64,000 nucleotides of DNA from Caenorhabditis remanei (taxonomy: Eukaryota; Nematoda; Chromadorea; Rhabditida; Rhabditidae), in the NCBI RefSeq assembly GCF_010183535.1, contig NC_071329.1:12338001-12402000 (forward strand), given 5' to 3'. This document shows positions 23,392-34,778 of the stretch, in pieces. The notes under the pieces are model-generated. The model was not told the DNA's origin. It made no database searches and was given only the letters and a program-made list of their open reading frames with translations. Position numbers and translations under genes: made by a program. The first letter of the stretch is position 1, and each line of letters begins with the position of its first letter.

Positions 23392-24862
23392 TTATTCCAA
23401 GGTGTGCATTTCGATTTTGCGGCGTATCTCCGAGAGATCAGTGGCAATGTACTTGTTAGCAAATGAGTATTTCAGAGCATCCAAGTTAATTTTCTTCAAA
23501 TCTTCGAGTGATAGATTGAACTCGTCTGCGGCCTTGTAGTATTCCTCACTTAATGAAGCGTTTGGAAAGATTCCTTTGTCGTCAGTCTGAAATTTTTATT
23601 TACTACTAACTAAAATTATTAGAATTCTTACACAAATGGCGATTGGGACTCCACGCTTTTTCCAGAAGGCGAAATGTGATCTCCGAGGATGATTATATGA
23701 CTTTGTATACACATTTGAAGAGATGCAGACTTCTGAAACAGAAAACTTGATAAACGCTTATACTATCGATTAGCTTACCTAAAAGAGAATTACTACGGCC
23801 GAACACTTGGGCCAGATGATCATTTGTATGGAGAAACGTGCCATGCCCAACGCGATCAGGTTTCATCATCAGAAGGTCAGTCGTGTCATTCGGAATCGTC
23901 CGCTTTTCAGCTATGTGTGCAGTGATTCCGAGGCCATGAAATCGTCGGGCTATATATAATACATCTAAGAGTTGGAAAGCAGACAATTTCGGATCTCCGC
24001 CTAAATCCATTCCAACGATAACATTTGATTCTAAAGTTATGACATATTTTATTTCTTTTTCAGTGGAACAAACCTTGCTGGACTACTCCCGTGTAATGGA
24101 GTATTTCGGTTGCGATATCGAACGTCATGTTTCTATTCAAACTGATAATGAGGAATATCTTCATATGCGGATGCAACATCCTCGCTTCTATGATGGCTGA
24201 AAATTAGGGATGTAACTTAAAAAATAGAAAATGAACATACCTCTGCAGACTGTCCGTATATATTTTTCATAATCCATGGTTGCTGTTTTCTTCGGTGTAG
24301 TTCGAAGTTCCAAATATAAACAACCATCTTCTGAAAACTCTCGAATGGTACGGATAACAGCCTGAAAAACTACTGTGTTATACGTCATATCTGACAGTGA
24401 CGCTTACGATTCTCAGACTATCGGGATTGTCGAGAATTTCTTCAACAGCTTTGAAACGATGGAATACTTTGTCCATATCTATGGGCTCAGTGAGCCTATA
24501 TCTCGACACTATATTTTTCGCCTTCTCTTCATCGTGTTCAACAATCTCACTGATTGTTTTTGGAGAGAGACTGCCCGTGAGATGAGCATGAAGCTCTATT
24601 TTCGGATACTTTTTGAAAAAAGCCAAATCTTTAGGAACGTTTAGTGGAAATGTGGCGGCATCCGCTCTCTTCATTTGCTCCGCCTGAAATACAGCCTCAT
24701 CACTACACAAATTTTAACTTTTATTTAACTAACCGCGATTTCATTATCGAGAAATTCGTGTTCCTCGGCATTTCTCTTGGCTTCTCGTTGTTGTCGTCGA
24801 CTTCTGTCTGCTTGAGACTCTTCTTGTGGTTGTTGCTTCTTCTTGTTTTTCTTGTTTCCCAT
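23392..24862 (-). CDS. adal-1: Adenosine deaminase-like protein (N6-methyl-AMP deaminase)
   Basis: Seven exons (24734-24862, 24408-24683, 24241-24361, 24074-24196, 23779-24030, 23632-23732, 23392-23586) give 398 residues. The family hydrolyses N6-modified AMP to IMP, clearing modified nucleotides from RNA turnover. Zinc and catalytic motifs are in order: HAHLTGS (metal His pair), LYLELRTTPK, GITAHIAEK (His plus catalytic Glu), RVGHGTFLH, and CTDDKGIF (Asp pair). Exon 1 encodes about 43 residues rich in Lys, Gln, Glu and Arg ahead of the enzyme fold, which is unusual for the family and nucleus- or RNA-binding-like. The symbol follows the remembered C. elegans neighbour C44B7.12. Confidence 0.9.
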
Positions 24863-25489
24863 TTCTGAAATGTTGCACGTAATGTGAAAATGGTATCAAG
24901 AAGGAATGAACGCTTGCAAGCGATTGATCGAGAAAAGAAAAAATTCGCTTCGCTGCCAAGTCTCTGTTGTCTTATCTTATATGGAAAACTGATTATAACG
25001 TTTATTAAACATCGGAAAATTTGAAGAAGTTGAGAACAACATTCTCAGAATCGATTGAAAATAGAACAAATACTCGTTTAAAAAGCGCGCGCCGGCTTCT
25101 GTCTTAGTTTTGCCGCTGGTCGGGTCTTGCAACGATGTACAGTAAGATTTTTGCGAGCGAAAATTGAAATGATTCATTTACGAAAGATATCAATGATTTT
25201 TCATGGATTCTTCAACCATGGTCACTTTATTAATGTTTCATTCAAATCGAACATCGCAATAACTTCATTGAGCAAAAATGAATACACGGCTTATTCAATT
25301 AAGTGAAAAATCTTCAATCCGTAATGGCACACATGTATTGTCGAAATAAAAAAAGTGATACCCGGTGTTTGCGGACTCAATGCTAATTTTTAATAATTTT
25401 GCATTGAGTCCGCAAACACCCGGGTATCACTTTTTTTATTTCGACAATAGAGAAACAAGAAACAAGAACTAGAGTAAGAATTAGTGGAT
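24863..25489. other. Spacer between the ADAL and ERMP1-like genes
   Basis: No gene seen. It contains the perfect palindrome at 25336-25449, close to the 3' end of the peptidase gene, and a GC-rich word GCGCGCGCCGGC near 25084. Confidence 0.45.
25336..25449. repeat. Palindrome with 48-bp arms and 17-nt loop
   Basis: The left arm 25336-25383 and right arm 25401-25449 are reverse complements, differing by one extra C in ACCCGGGT against ACCCGGT. Core words are GTGTTTGCGGACTCAATGC and GCATTGAGTCCGCAAACAC. Such near identity implies a young element or an active hairpin. Confidence 0.85.
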
Positions 25490-28400
25490 TCAAAAATATT
25501 TGTAAACTTGATCAACATTCCATGCACTTGCAGTAACTGTCCACTCAGGACTATGTACACGGTTTTCTTTTATCTTTGATATCATATTTTTGATTGATTC
25601 CGATTGCATTTCAGGTCCGTGCAAATGATGACTAGAGATTCCAACAAGAAGAGGTTTTTCATCCGAAGGCGTTTGAGTTGTTTTCTAGAATAATTAACGT
25701 AGCTTCCTGTATAAAAAATATTGTCTTACTTTTATAGTAACTTTGAACATCCATTCACATATATTTTTGGGTGTTGAACATGTAAAATACAAGAACATAT
25801 TTTCCTGTGGCTCTTTTGGTTCGGAAGCAGAAGTGTTTGAGATCAGCCAAGTAGGATCGGGTATTACGTATACGGAAATTTGACCAGTTCCTGTAAAGAG
25901 ATTTCGAATTGATGATTTCCGATTTAAAAAAAATCACCAATAACAGAGAAGCTATATTCAATATTTCCTTTTCCATCATCCATATCAACTCCATGTTTTT
26001 TGGATATTCCCAGAATTTTCACTGGGTGTTTGAATTTCAAACGTTCTTCAACAGATCTGACTCGGATATTTCGATCGTTTAATCGTCCCTTTGTGGGAAA
26101 CAAAAACGGAATTTCACACCATGGATTGTTTTCGTAATGACATTGTAATCCAGTATATTCTGGATCACTCTTCACGAATGGAATGTCTTCTGCTCCTCGG
26201 TAATCATGAGAAATTGCATAGAACCTAGTTTCATTCACGGATAGTTGGTTGTTTCGATCGTAGAACATTTGATTAACATGCTGAAATAAAAAATAATTGT
26301 TAAAGTTCGAAAGATTATAACTTACGAAGAACTGAGTTCGCTTGGCTGTTGGATATTTTTCATCAAAACGATACGGAGATGGCCAAAAACTGGAGAAAAC
26401 ATATAGGATAGTCAGTGTAACGAGAAGAACTCCGAGAAGATTATAAACGAATTCGAGGAGTCCAGCCTCGTTTACTGGACGAGAATTCCTACTCTTGGCA
26501 ACTAATCCCCCCTGAAAATCGAATTTGAATACAGTAAATAGATTCAATCTTACCAGTGACAAAACGATGCAGGCAGCAGAAAAGACAACGAAGAAAGATA
26601 CAACTGGTTCTGGATTATAAGAACTTCTTCCCATGATTGGAATGAAAATGGACAGAAGCATTTCAGTTGTGTAAATGGCCATAGCACATCCAGGTAGAGA
26701 GATGATCAGTGTAAGAACAGTGTTGAGAGTTGGACATTCAGGCCACGCTCCGAAATTAGAAGCCAGAGATTTGATTAGAGGAATCAGAAGCAGAGCGAAC
26801 AAGAATCCACTGGCCACATCATAGTATGTGAAGACGAGAAGAATACCAGAAATGAGAGTAAGATGAATCAATTCCAATGTAGATCCATAGTCTTCACGTA
26901 TCTTCGGACCCAATCTAGCAGTCAACAGTCCTTGAACGGATAGACCTGCCCAAACACTTGGTAATCCATATGCAACAAGAGCAAGCCAATGTCTTGTATA
27001 CCATCTCATTGCTCCATAAGTGAATACTGACATGAATGTCATTGCTTTCAAAGTGATTGCAATTGTGACGATTGTTAACATGTAATCACGGAGAGCCAAG
27101 AAAGTCAAGAACGTTTTTGTGTAGAATCTATGGGAAACTAGAGCAAAAACTGCAATGATCGCAGTTAAATTGATGAAATGAGCGAATGTGAGTGGGTAGA
27201 TTACGACAAACAATCCTGGAAAAGAATGAATGAATTAATATTCCCAAAATGAGTCTGAACCAACCCAAGAAATCAAAGAATACAGTTTTCCTATCTGCAT
27301 ATTCTGCTGGTTTCTCCAAATATGGACTTTTCAGAAGATGATTCAGTGTTGCATAAACATTCTCTCCAGCTCTTTGCAAAGATCCTTGAGTGATTCTTTC
27401 AGCCGTATCGAATTCTGTGTGCCACCAATATCCGTTCTGAACAAAAGCCAAATCAAGTCCTGGAACTCTTCCATGATCTCTGAAGATTCGGAAATCGGTG
27501 TCCCCTGGATAGACTCCGGATTGGAATACCTTAAAAATCGGAACATAAAAAAATGAAAAACTAGACTAATATGACCCAACCTCCTGCCCAATTACACTAC
27601 AATGCGGATGAACTGCGGCTTCAAGATATGAGTTTAAGAGCCACTGATTAGCAGGTCCAGCCTGGAAAAGAAGCTCACGACCCCCAGATCCACTTGCTTC
27701 CAAATTGATGAACGCACGAATTTCATGTCTCCAGGAATGTTGGGTAATGAATCCATGAGCAGCTAAAAGGGATGATTCCTCAGCTCCATTGAAAAGGAAA
27801 ATGACGTCGTGATTCAATTGATGTGGATTTTTTGAGTAGAGACGAATCAATTCAAGCATCAAAGCACAGGAAGAGAGATCGTCACTTCCAGCTAAAGAAA
27901 ATATTACAATACTTTCCAACTATTAGAAAATAAAACTTACCGTTACTTGTTGGCCAACTATCATAATGACAGTTCAGCAACACCGAGATCTTATCTTTTT
28001 TTTCTCCTTTTCCTAATCTTGCTATCACATTCGAAACCTGGAAACAAATTACATTTATAGAACATTCAACAAAAAAAACTCGCTTACATTTCTATAACAA
28101 ATATTCATTCCTTCTGTATCATGAGCTGGAATGTCAAAACATCCTGATACATATTGAGTATCAATATCGAATCTCAAATCTTCTTCATCTACGTTTTGTT
28201 TTTTGATATCACTGAGTTCTTTCAATATCCGATTTCTTGTCAATTCTTCACAATTATAACTTCCTGCTGGTTTCCAGCCATAGTCTGATAACTCTTGTAG
28301 TACTTTTACAGCTCGTGTCTCCGAGAACTGAGTCTCTTCTGAAAATGGATGTAGCAGTCAATTTTCTGTTGTTTTTTGAAAATGTTTGTCGAAATCTTTT

Positions 28401-28680
28401 AACCAAAATACTCACCTTGATTTGGATCTTTTGGTTCTGGAAGACATTTGTGAAGGAACGAAGCGCCAAATATGAGCAGCAAGTAGAAAATGCCAATGAT
28501 TTTCCAGTGAAATGGCCTAAAAACAACTTGGAATTCTCGGTCATACTTGTTTATCACGCACCTTAGCAATCTGACATCGTTCTCCAATTCTCTCTGTCTC
28601 TCCTCATTCTCAGTGTTTTCTTTTTCTAAGAGATTCTTCTTCTGCTCATCGACGTGACGCCGTCGTATTCCAGTGGACAT
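25490..28680 (-). CDS. ER metallopeptidase, M28 family (ERMP1/Felix-ina-like)
   Basis: Eleven exons (28562-28680, 28416-28516, 28088-28338, 27941-28037, 27581-27891, 27265-27529, 26554-27215, 26326-26511, 25938-26280, 25730-25890, 25490-25684) give 896 residues, the size of vertebrate ERMP1. Order: a charged cytosolic N-terminus, one membrane helix ([17 protein letters not shown], residues about 60-76), the luminal zinc peptidase domain, then about eight membrane helices and a luminal C-terminal domain. Peptidase motifs: [11 protein letters not shown] and [15 protein letters not shown] (zinc His and Asp), [10 protein letters not shown] (catalytic Glu and zinc Glu), NLEASGSGG, and PGDTDFRIF (zinc Asp). 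It acts in the endoplasmic reticulum. The substrate is unknown. All phases are consistent. Confidence 0.93.
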
Positions 28681-29277
28681 AATTACCCTGAAATTTAATA
28701 AATGAGAAATATAACAGTTCATTCTCAAAGAAAAATGCATAGGTGCGAAAGACGAATCAATTTATATGATGACTTGTGAAAAACTCGAAAACTATCATTT
28801 ATTCGTGTGTAGAGTATAATATTTGGTCTTGAATAGATAGGACAGAAAGGACAAGGTAACGAGAGAGTATGCCATATTGAGAGAACATGAGGAATTAATT
28901 GAGAGACGTAGAGAAATGAACAAAAACTAGGAGAGAAGTGAAGAGCATTTAAATGGTATGAATGATGTATGATTTATTGAAAGGAGAACAGTACAAGAGT
29001 ACAAGAACTATTTTTCGAAGAGGGTGGAACAAGTACAGTAACCTCCCATGAGTCGCGAAAGGTTACGATAGGCCACGAACTAGGTTCAAAACAATAAGGT
29101 GTACAATTGTTAATTTCCATTCTTTTGAATTGATAGGAGTTATTCTGAAAGAAGAAGCCATAACGTTAGGGATGTTGTGGATGTCAGTGTTCAGTCACTA
29201 CTAGCCTCCACTCTCTTGTGTCGCTCGCACACTTTAACATTTATTTGTATAAGCAAACTTTTCCTATGGATGTCAGA
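28681..29277. other. Divergent spacer upstream of the peptidase and tRNA
   Basis: AT-rich, no exon chain. It likely contains the ERMP1-like promoter. Confidence 0.4.
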
Positions 29278-29349
29278 TCCCATGTGGTCTAGTGGTTAGG
29301 ATTCGTGGTTTTCACCCACGCGGCCCGGGTTCGATTCCCGGCATGGGAA
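29278..29349 (+). tRNA. tRNA-Glu (anticodon UUC)
   Basis: 72 nt folding as a full cloverleaf. The acceptor arm TCCCATG pairs with CATGGGA, the D-arm is GTGGTCTAGTGG, the anticodon stem is CGTGG/CCACG with loop TTTTCAC (anticodon TTC at 29311-29313), and the T-arm is CCGGGTTCGATTCCCGG. Box A and box B promoter sequences are intact. A T-run (TTTCTTTTT) follows at once as the polymerase III terminator. No intron, and CCA is not encoded. Confidence 0.98.
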
Positions 29350-29362
29350 GTTTCTTTTTAAC
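29350..29362 (+). terminator. Pol III termination tract after tRNA-Glu
   Basis: GTTTCTTTTTAAC directly follows the tRNA discriminator base. Runs of T on the coding strand terminate RNA polymerase III. Confidence 0.7.
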
Positions 29363-29874
29363 TTTTTTGAATTGTTAGACACCTAGCGTAACTTTTGTTT
29401 TATTGAAATTGCAAAACGTCTGTAACTTTCAAAGTAACTGATACTCTTGCAATTTTTCAAATTGATAAGTTCACTTCAATTTTCGATAACGTGTTATCTT
29501 ATCGCTTGTTAAACTGCTATGTTTTGTTTTTATGTGTGATTACTCTATCCTGAATTCCAAAGTATCCATGGTGCGCTTCCCGAAAACTTGTTAAAAACCG
29601 CTGTGCGCAGTTGACTACGACACTCCGATATTCCGCCACCGTGTTGTTTACCATTCGAATTTGAGCCGAAAAAACCAAATCGAGTAATTTATTCCATCTT
29701 TTTCCCTGTCAATAAGCAATAATACTGTTTGTTTTAAGTATTTCTATATTGATTTACCTAAATTAACCTAACTTTTCTTTATCTTTCTTGCTATCATGTT
29801 AGTTTAATAAATCCGCCGGTTCTCTTTACCCATTTAGCAAATAATCATCCTACTTACAGGCGTATTCTGCGAAA

Positions 29875-32518
29875 ATGCTACACGGGAGAGGAGGTTTTCA
29901 TCATGGGTAAATTGAAGAAACTTCTTATCGCAATTAATTGTGTTTTTAATTCAGAAACGATCCACCTTCAAAACGTTATCGTCGCGACGACAATGCTGAT
30001 CCAACCAACCCGAATCCTTCAATAGTGGTGCACGTTAGAAATCTTCATCAAAAGGTAAATAGCAATCTCAAATCAAAATTATTATTTTTCACAGGTAACC
30101 GAAGCCGATCTTCTTGAAGCACTCAGCAATTTCGGTCCAGTCGCTTATGCGACTTGTATACCACACTCACGAATGGCGTTAGTGGAGTTTGAGGATATAG
30201 AGGGAGCCAAGGCTTGTGTAAACTTTGCAGCTTCTAACTCGATAAATGTCGGAGGACAGGTAACTTATTTTTCGGTTGGATTAATTAACCATTTTGTTGG
30301 TTTCAGGCTGCTTTGTTCAATTATTCAACATCTCAGTGCATTGAACGAATGGGATTTGAGTCTGCAATCCCAAACAAAGTTCTCGTCGTCACTGTACTTA
30401 ACGCTCAATATCCAGTTGATGCTGATGTCATCTATCAAATTTCGAATGCTCAAGGAAGAGTTCTTCGTGTTGCTGTGATGCACAAACCGACGATCGTGCA
30501 AGCGCTCGTAGAGTTTGAATCTATGGAAATCGCAAAAGCAGCAAAACATGCCATGAACGGTGCAGATATTTATTCTGGTTGTTGCACACTAAAAGTCGAG
30601 TTTGCCAAGGTTTGTGGGTTTTTCTTTTTTTATTAACCATCATTGTATCCGTTTCCAGCCGGATCGAGTTCGAGTGACACGTCAGGACAAAGATCAACGA
30701 GATTTTACTATCCCAGAGAGTTGGTTTTCGCTCAAGCTGTTATTTTTTGCGCTGTTTCGTTTTGATCATTTAATAATGAACTGGTTCCCTATGATTGCCT
30801 GTCTTGTTGTGTCTGTCGTATTGGAAAACAACACGCAAACAGATCACAACAGAAATCAGAGACAATCAAAGCAAAACGCATAAAGAGAAATATAAATAAA
30901 TAGAGTGAATAATTTTCAGATCGCTCCATAACAAATTAAGTTTTTGTCGCTTTTTCGTCTATGGAGCGATCTGATATTAATTTTTCACTGCAAGAAACAC
31001 CACATTTCAATGAAAAACAACTCAGCAGTTTTACACAAAATTACTCGATCTTGCACAAAAACAATAACGGAATCAAACGCGAGTATTTCACTCGTTCAGC
31101 TAACTAGAACCTCGATTTCAGATGAAACTCCACAGCCAGATAACACGACAAGAAAAACGTTGATTCCATCGAGACCGGATGAGCATTGTTAGTTGAATAT
31201 CCGAGACATTCATATATTCCCTTAAGATGCAGTTTCAGATCGTCGTCCATATGAAGACGAACGCAATAATCCGTACGATCGTCGTGACTATCCACCACCA
31301 CCGCCGCCACCACAACAGTACGGATATCCGCCACGAGGAGACGGACCACCAGAGTATTATGGGGATCGTGGAGGACCACCACAATCAAGATACCGGGATA
31401 ATTACGACGATAGGAGAGGTGGACCGATAGGAGGGGCTGGAGGACCGGTAAATTGTTTCATGAAGATCTTTCAAAAACTCCGACAGTTTTCTTTCTAGGG
31501 TTGCGTTCTCATGATGTACGGAATTGAACACGGCAAAATCAATTGCGATATGATTTTCAATATTTTGTGTCAATATGGAAATGTGCTCAGAGTGAGTCAA
31601 TTGTATTTTCTATTATTTGTCCACTCCCAGTATTTCAGATTAGTTTCATGCGCACCAAAACAGAAACTGGAATAATTGAAATGGGAACTCCAGACGAACG
31701 TCACAATGTGCTTGATTTCTTGCAAGGATTCGAATGTTTCGGTCTGAAATTAGAATTCAAACCAAGTCATCAAGAATGTGTACACTACCTTCGAGACCCA
31801 TTCCAATTGCCGGATGGCACTCCATCATTCAAAGACTATTCCACTTCACGTAATCAGAGATTCACCACTCCAGAACTTGCCGCAAAAAATCGTATAATTT
31901 TCCCAACGAAGATTCTCCACTGGTTCAATGCTCCGGGTACTATGGACGAAAAGAAGTTGCTTGACATGATTGCTGAGAGATCGCAGCACAAAGCTGTCAA
32001 AGTTGAAATCTTCCCAACTAGAAATGAACGTTCATCTGCAGGAACCGTGGAATTTGAGACAGTTGAAGCTGCTAATGAAGTGTTATGTCTCGTGAATCAT
32101 ATGCCAGTAGACAGTCCATATGGAAGTGTAAGTTCCTGAATGTATTCAGATTTATCTAAAAAAAATTGTTTCCAGGCACCGTTCATCATTAAATGGGCGT
32201 ATGCTACTCCACGTCGTTGGGAAGGAAGCGGAGGGGACGATGGCGAAGGAGGAGAGAGAAAAGAGGCTTTCATCCATCCGGCCGTCAGACGTAAGTTCAT
32301 CATTATTTTTATTCCTAAACTAAAAACTCAATATTTCAGCACCGCCATACCGACGTGGAGGAGGAAGAGGAGGCTATGGGGATCCAGGATTCCGTCGAGA
32401 CTCCTATCGAACTGGATTACATGGAGGTGGACCTGGTGACCGCTTTGGCCCGTACCCACCACGCGGAGGAGGAGGATTCCGTGGTGGACGTGGGAGAGGT
32501 CGTTTCAATGAATACTGA
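29875..32518 (+). CDS. hrpl-1: hnRNP L-like RNA-binding protein with four RRMs
   Basis: Eleven exons (29875-29906, 29955-30054, 30095-30259, 30307-30609, 30659-30719, 31122-31187, 31239-31447, 31499-31591, 31639-32127, 32176-32290, 32340-32518) give 603 residues. RRM1 follows SIVVHVRNLHQKV, RRM2 starts NKVLVVTVLN, RRM3 starts GCVLMMYGIEHG, RRM4 starts KILHWFNAPG and ends at FIIKWAYA. A Pro-rich and Gly/Arg/Tyr linker lies between RRM2 and RRM3, and an RGG tail closes the protein. The family controls alternative splicing and mRNA processing in the nucleus. Exons 5-6 use weak donors (GTTGGT, GTTAGT), so that part of the model is least sure. Intron 5 (402 nt) carries a hairpin and a readable extension, possible regulatory splicing. 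Confidence 0.9.
30917..30973. repeat. Hairpin with 14-bp perfect arms in hrpl-1 intron 5
   Basis: CAGATCGCTCCATA at 30917-30930 pairs exactly with TATGGAGCGATCTG at 30960-30973, loop 29 nt. The left arm overlaps a TTTTCAG that looks like a splice acceptor, so folding could hide it. Confidence 0.7.
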
Positions 32519-32868
32519 TTTCCCAATGAAAAAATTTATTGATCTACCTCATCGAGTAGAATCGTTTATCTCAATAATATACTACACAAATTCACTCAAA
32601 TATGTTTTCTGTTCTCATGTTTTCTCTTTTTAAATTCCTATTTTTACTCAGACTTCTGTTTCCAGTTGCGTGTGATCTGACAAATAAATAATACGTATTC
32701 TTTAATCCACCATATGTTTAATATGTTGAACACCGTCTTCGTCGTACCAGCTTTTGTTGGAATACATTCGACTGTTTTATGGAGAAAAACATGAATTTCC
32801 ATTCCAAACAATTTATTTTTCGTGGGAAAACTAGTATAGCATTTAATTTTTGAAAGGCAACAGCTCGA
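32519..32868. other. Convergent spacer
   Basis: Holds the hrpl-1 3' UTR (an AATAAATAATA stretch near 32680) and the 3' UTR of the opposing coiled-coil gene. Nothing else seen. Confidence 0.4.
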
Positions 32869-33643
32869 TCATTTCGAGAATTTATCACTTGTCTTCGATT
32901 TCGAAGCAGCCAATTCGTTCTCATCTGGAACGAGACTCTCCAGTTTACTCTCTTTTGCAATAACTTGTCTCGAAAGAGTATTGATATTTGCAATCTTTTT
33001 GATAAGATCCGAAGAAATTGGATGTCCGTTGTTGATTTCATAAGTTGCTTCGGCCACAATTTCATCACAAAGTACTTTGAGAGCACCATTTTGACTTCTA
33101 TTGTGGGCACTGTACGAGCTGTTCTTCTCATTTTCCTCAAAACGAGCACGGATTTTCTGGAAAGAATCTAGTTTGATTCAAGAAGAACCGAATCTGGATT
33201 TACCATTAGAAGAGGAAGACATTGTTCCAATTTCTCCTTGTTCTTCTTCTCTTTCTCCTCACTTTTCGCAATTGTAACTGTCTTTTGAAGTGAACTTTGA
33301 CTCAATGAATCATTTTGGTAGTCGAGATCTTCGGCACGGTCCTTGAAATAGGTCGATGCATCGTTGATAACTTCCATAGTCTGAAATAGTTGCATGACGC
33401 CTTCTGAATGAATTCAGAATGCTCACAGTGCTATGAACTCCGTTTTCGATACGATTGTATGCCACATAACGAAGTTCAATCTTTTCCATTGTATTACCAA
33501 TTTTCTTCTTGTGAATCACAACACATTTTCTCGGAATATCTGCATCTTCAGATGTGTACGCTGAAACTATTCGATTCAGTTTCTGGAAAACAGAGTGTTA
33601 TGAATTTACCTTTTGCCTCGTAGCCTGCGGATTTTCTCATCAT
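32869..33643 (-). CDS. Coiled-coil protein of unknown function, copy 1
   Basis: Four exons (33610-33643, 33427-33560, 33204-33380, 32869-33156) give 210 residues. The start is the first of two ATGs. The protein is hydrophilic and largely helical: MEKIELRYVAYNRIENG, then an acidic and Lys/Glu heptad-rich stretch (KSEEKEKKNKEKLEQ), then DEIVAEATYEINNG and a Lys/Ser tail. No signal peptide or membrane segment. It faces psmd-9 head to head with 210 bp between the starts, so a shared promoter is likely. A second, intact, highly similar copy lies at 57089-57856. I do not recognise the family. Confidence 0.75.
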
Positions 33644-33853
33644 CGTTTCAGCCAATAAACGTGATTATTCGCTTCACTTATGAAAAACGGAACTGATTTA
33701 TAATATCAAAATCCTATTGGTTTCAACTGAAATCTAGTTTACAAATAGTTTATGTTCACGAGAAAATGAATACATTCAAAACCATAGCTTCCTCTTCTTT
33801 CAGAAATACACTCTTCTTTATTTTTTTACTAATTTAACACTTTAATTTTTCAG
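33644..33853. promoter_or_regulatory. Divergent promoter of the coiled-coil gene and psmd-9
   Basis: 210 bp separate the two opposing start codons. Both starts lie near splice-acceptor-like sequence (TTTTTCAG immediately before psmd-9). About 115 bp of this region was copied along with the second gene copy at 57.9 kb. Confidence 0.5.
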
Positions 33854-34589
33854 ATGGATCACCACTCTAAAGCTAAGCAGCTCCTCCAGCAACGTGATGA
33901 GCTGGACGAGAAGGTCAAAGAACTGATGCTTGTTCTTGAAACGGTATGTAAATTAATCTCGAATCAAGAAAAAGACATATATTAATTTCAGAACAACAGT
34001 ACCATGGATTCGCCTCTGATTGATGCCGAAGGATTTCCACTGAACACAATTGACGTGTACGCTGTTCGTCACGCGAGACATGATCTCATTTGTCTCCGGT
34101 AATTTTAGTTGTATGTTCACAGTCAACTGAATTCTGTTACAGAAACGACCGTGCTGAGTTGACCGAGAAGATTGTTGCAGAAATGGAGAAGGAAAAGAAA
34201 GAAGATGCCACTGGTCCAGTCGTTTCAGAAGAGAAACCAGTTCATCGAACATCAAATGAACCGTTTGTCAAGGTTTCTTCGGTCGTCGAGTTGTCTCCAG
34301 CGGATATTGGAGGATTCAGAAAAGATGATCTGATCATTCAATATGGAACTCTTCATTATGGAAATTTCAATGATATGCAACAGGTTGCTGAAATCACAAA
34401 GCAATCTGAAAACGTGAGATTTTCAAAACTCCAAATCACTATGTATAGTTTAAATTATTTCAGAAAATTATCCGTGTGACCGTTATTCGTGACAATCGTC
34501 CGGTTCGTCTCGAAATTTGTCCGAAGAGATGGTCTGGACCGGGTCTTCTCGGATGCAACATCGTTCCAATTGCTGGTGCAAATGTCTGA
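33854..34589 (+). CDS. psmd-9: 26S proteasome assembly chaperone PSMD9/p27, PDZ domain
   Basis: Four exons (33854-33943, 33992-34098, 34143-34413, 34464-34589) give 197 residues, matching PSMD9 orthologues. The N-terminal helical hairpin (residues 1-60) includes KQLLQQRDELDEKVKELM and the family motif MDSPLIDAEGFPLNTIDVYAVR. The C-terminal PDZ domain starts near FVKVSSVVELSPADIGGFRKDD and includes QYGTLHYGNFNDM. The chaperone holds Rpt5-Rpt4 during assembly of the regulatory particle base, in cytosol and nucleus. The ATG directly abuts a TTTTTCAG acceptor, suggesting trans-splicing. C. elegans C44B7.1 is its presumed orthologue. Confidence 0.94.
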
Positions 34590-34778
34590 TTCTTTTTGCA
34601 TAAACAAAATAATTTATTTGGTTCCAATTCGATAATGATTATGCTGGTTCACAGTTTTCTTTTTGACATGTAACAGAAAATGTTTCTAACTCGCAGTGAC
34701 GAATCAGAAAACCATTAGAACAGTTTCAATTTGATCACATTGAGAATTTAAACCCGTTGAAAAGAAAATAAAAAAAGA

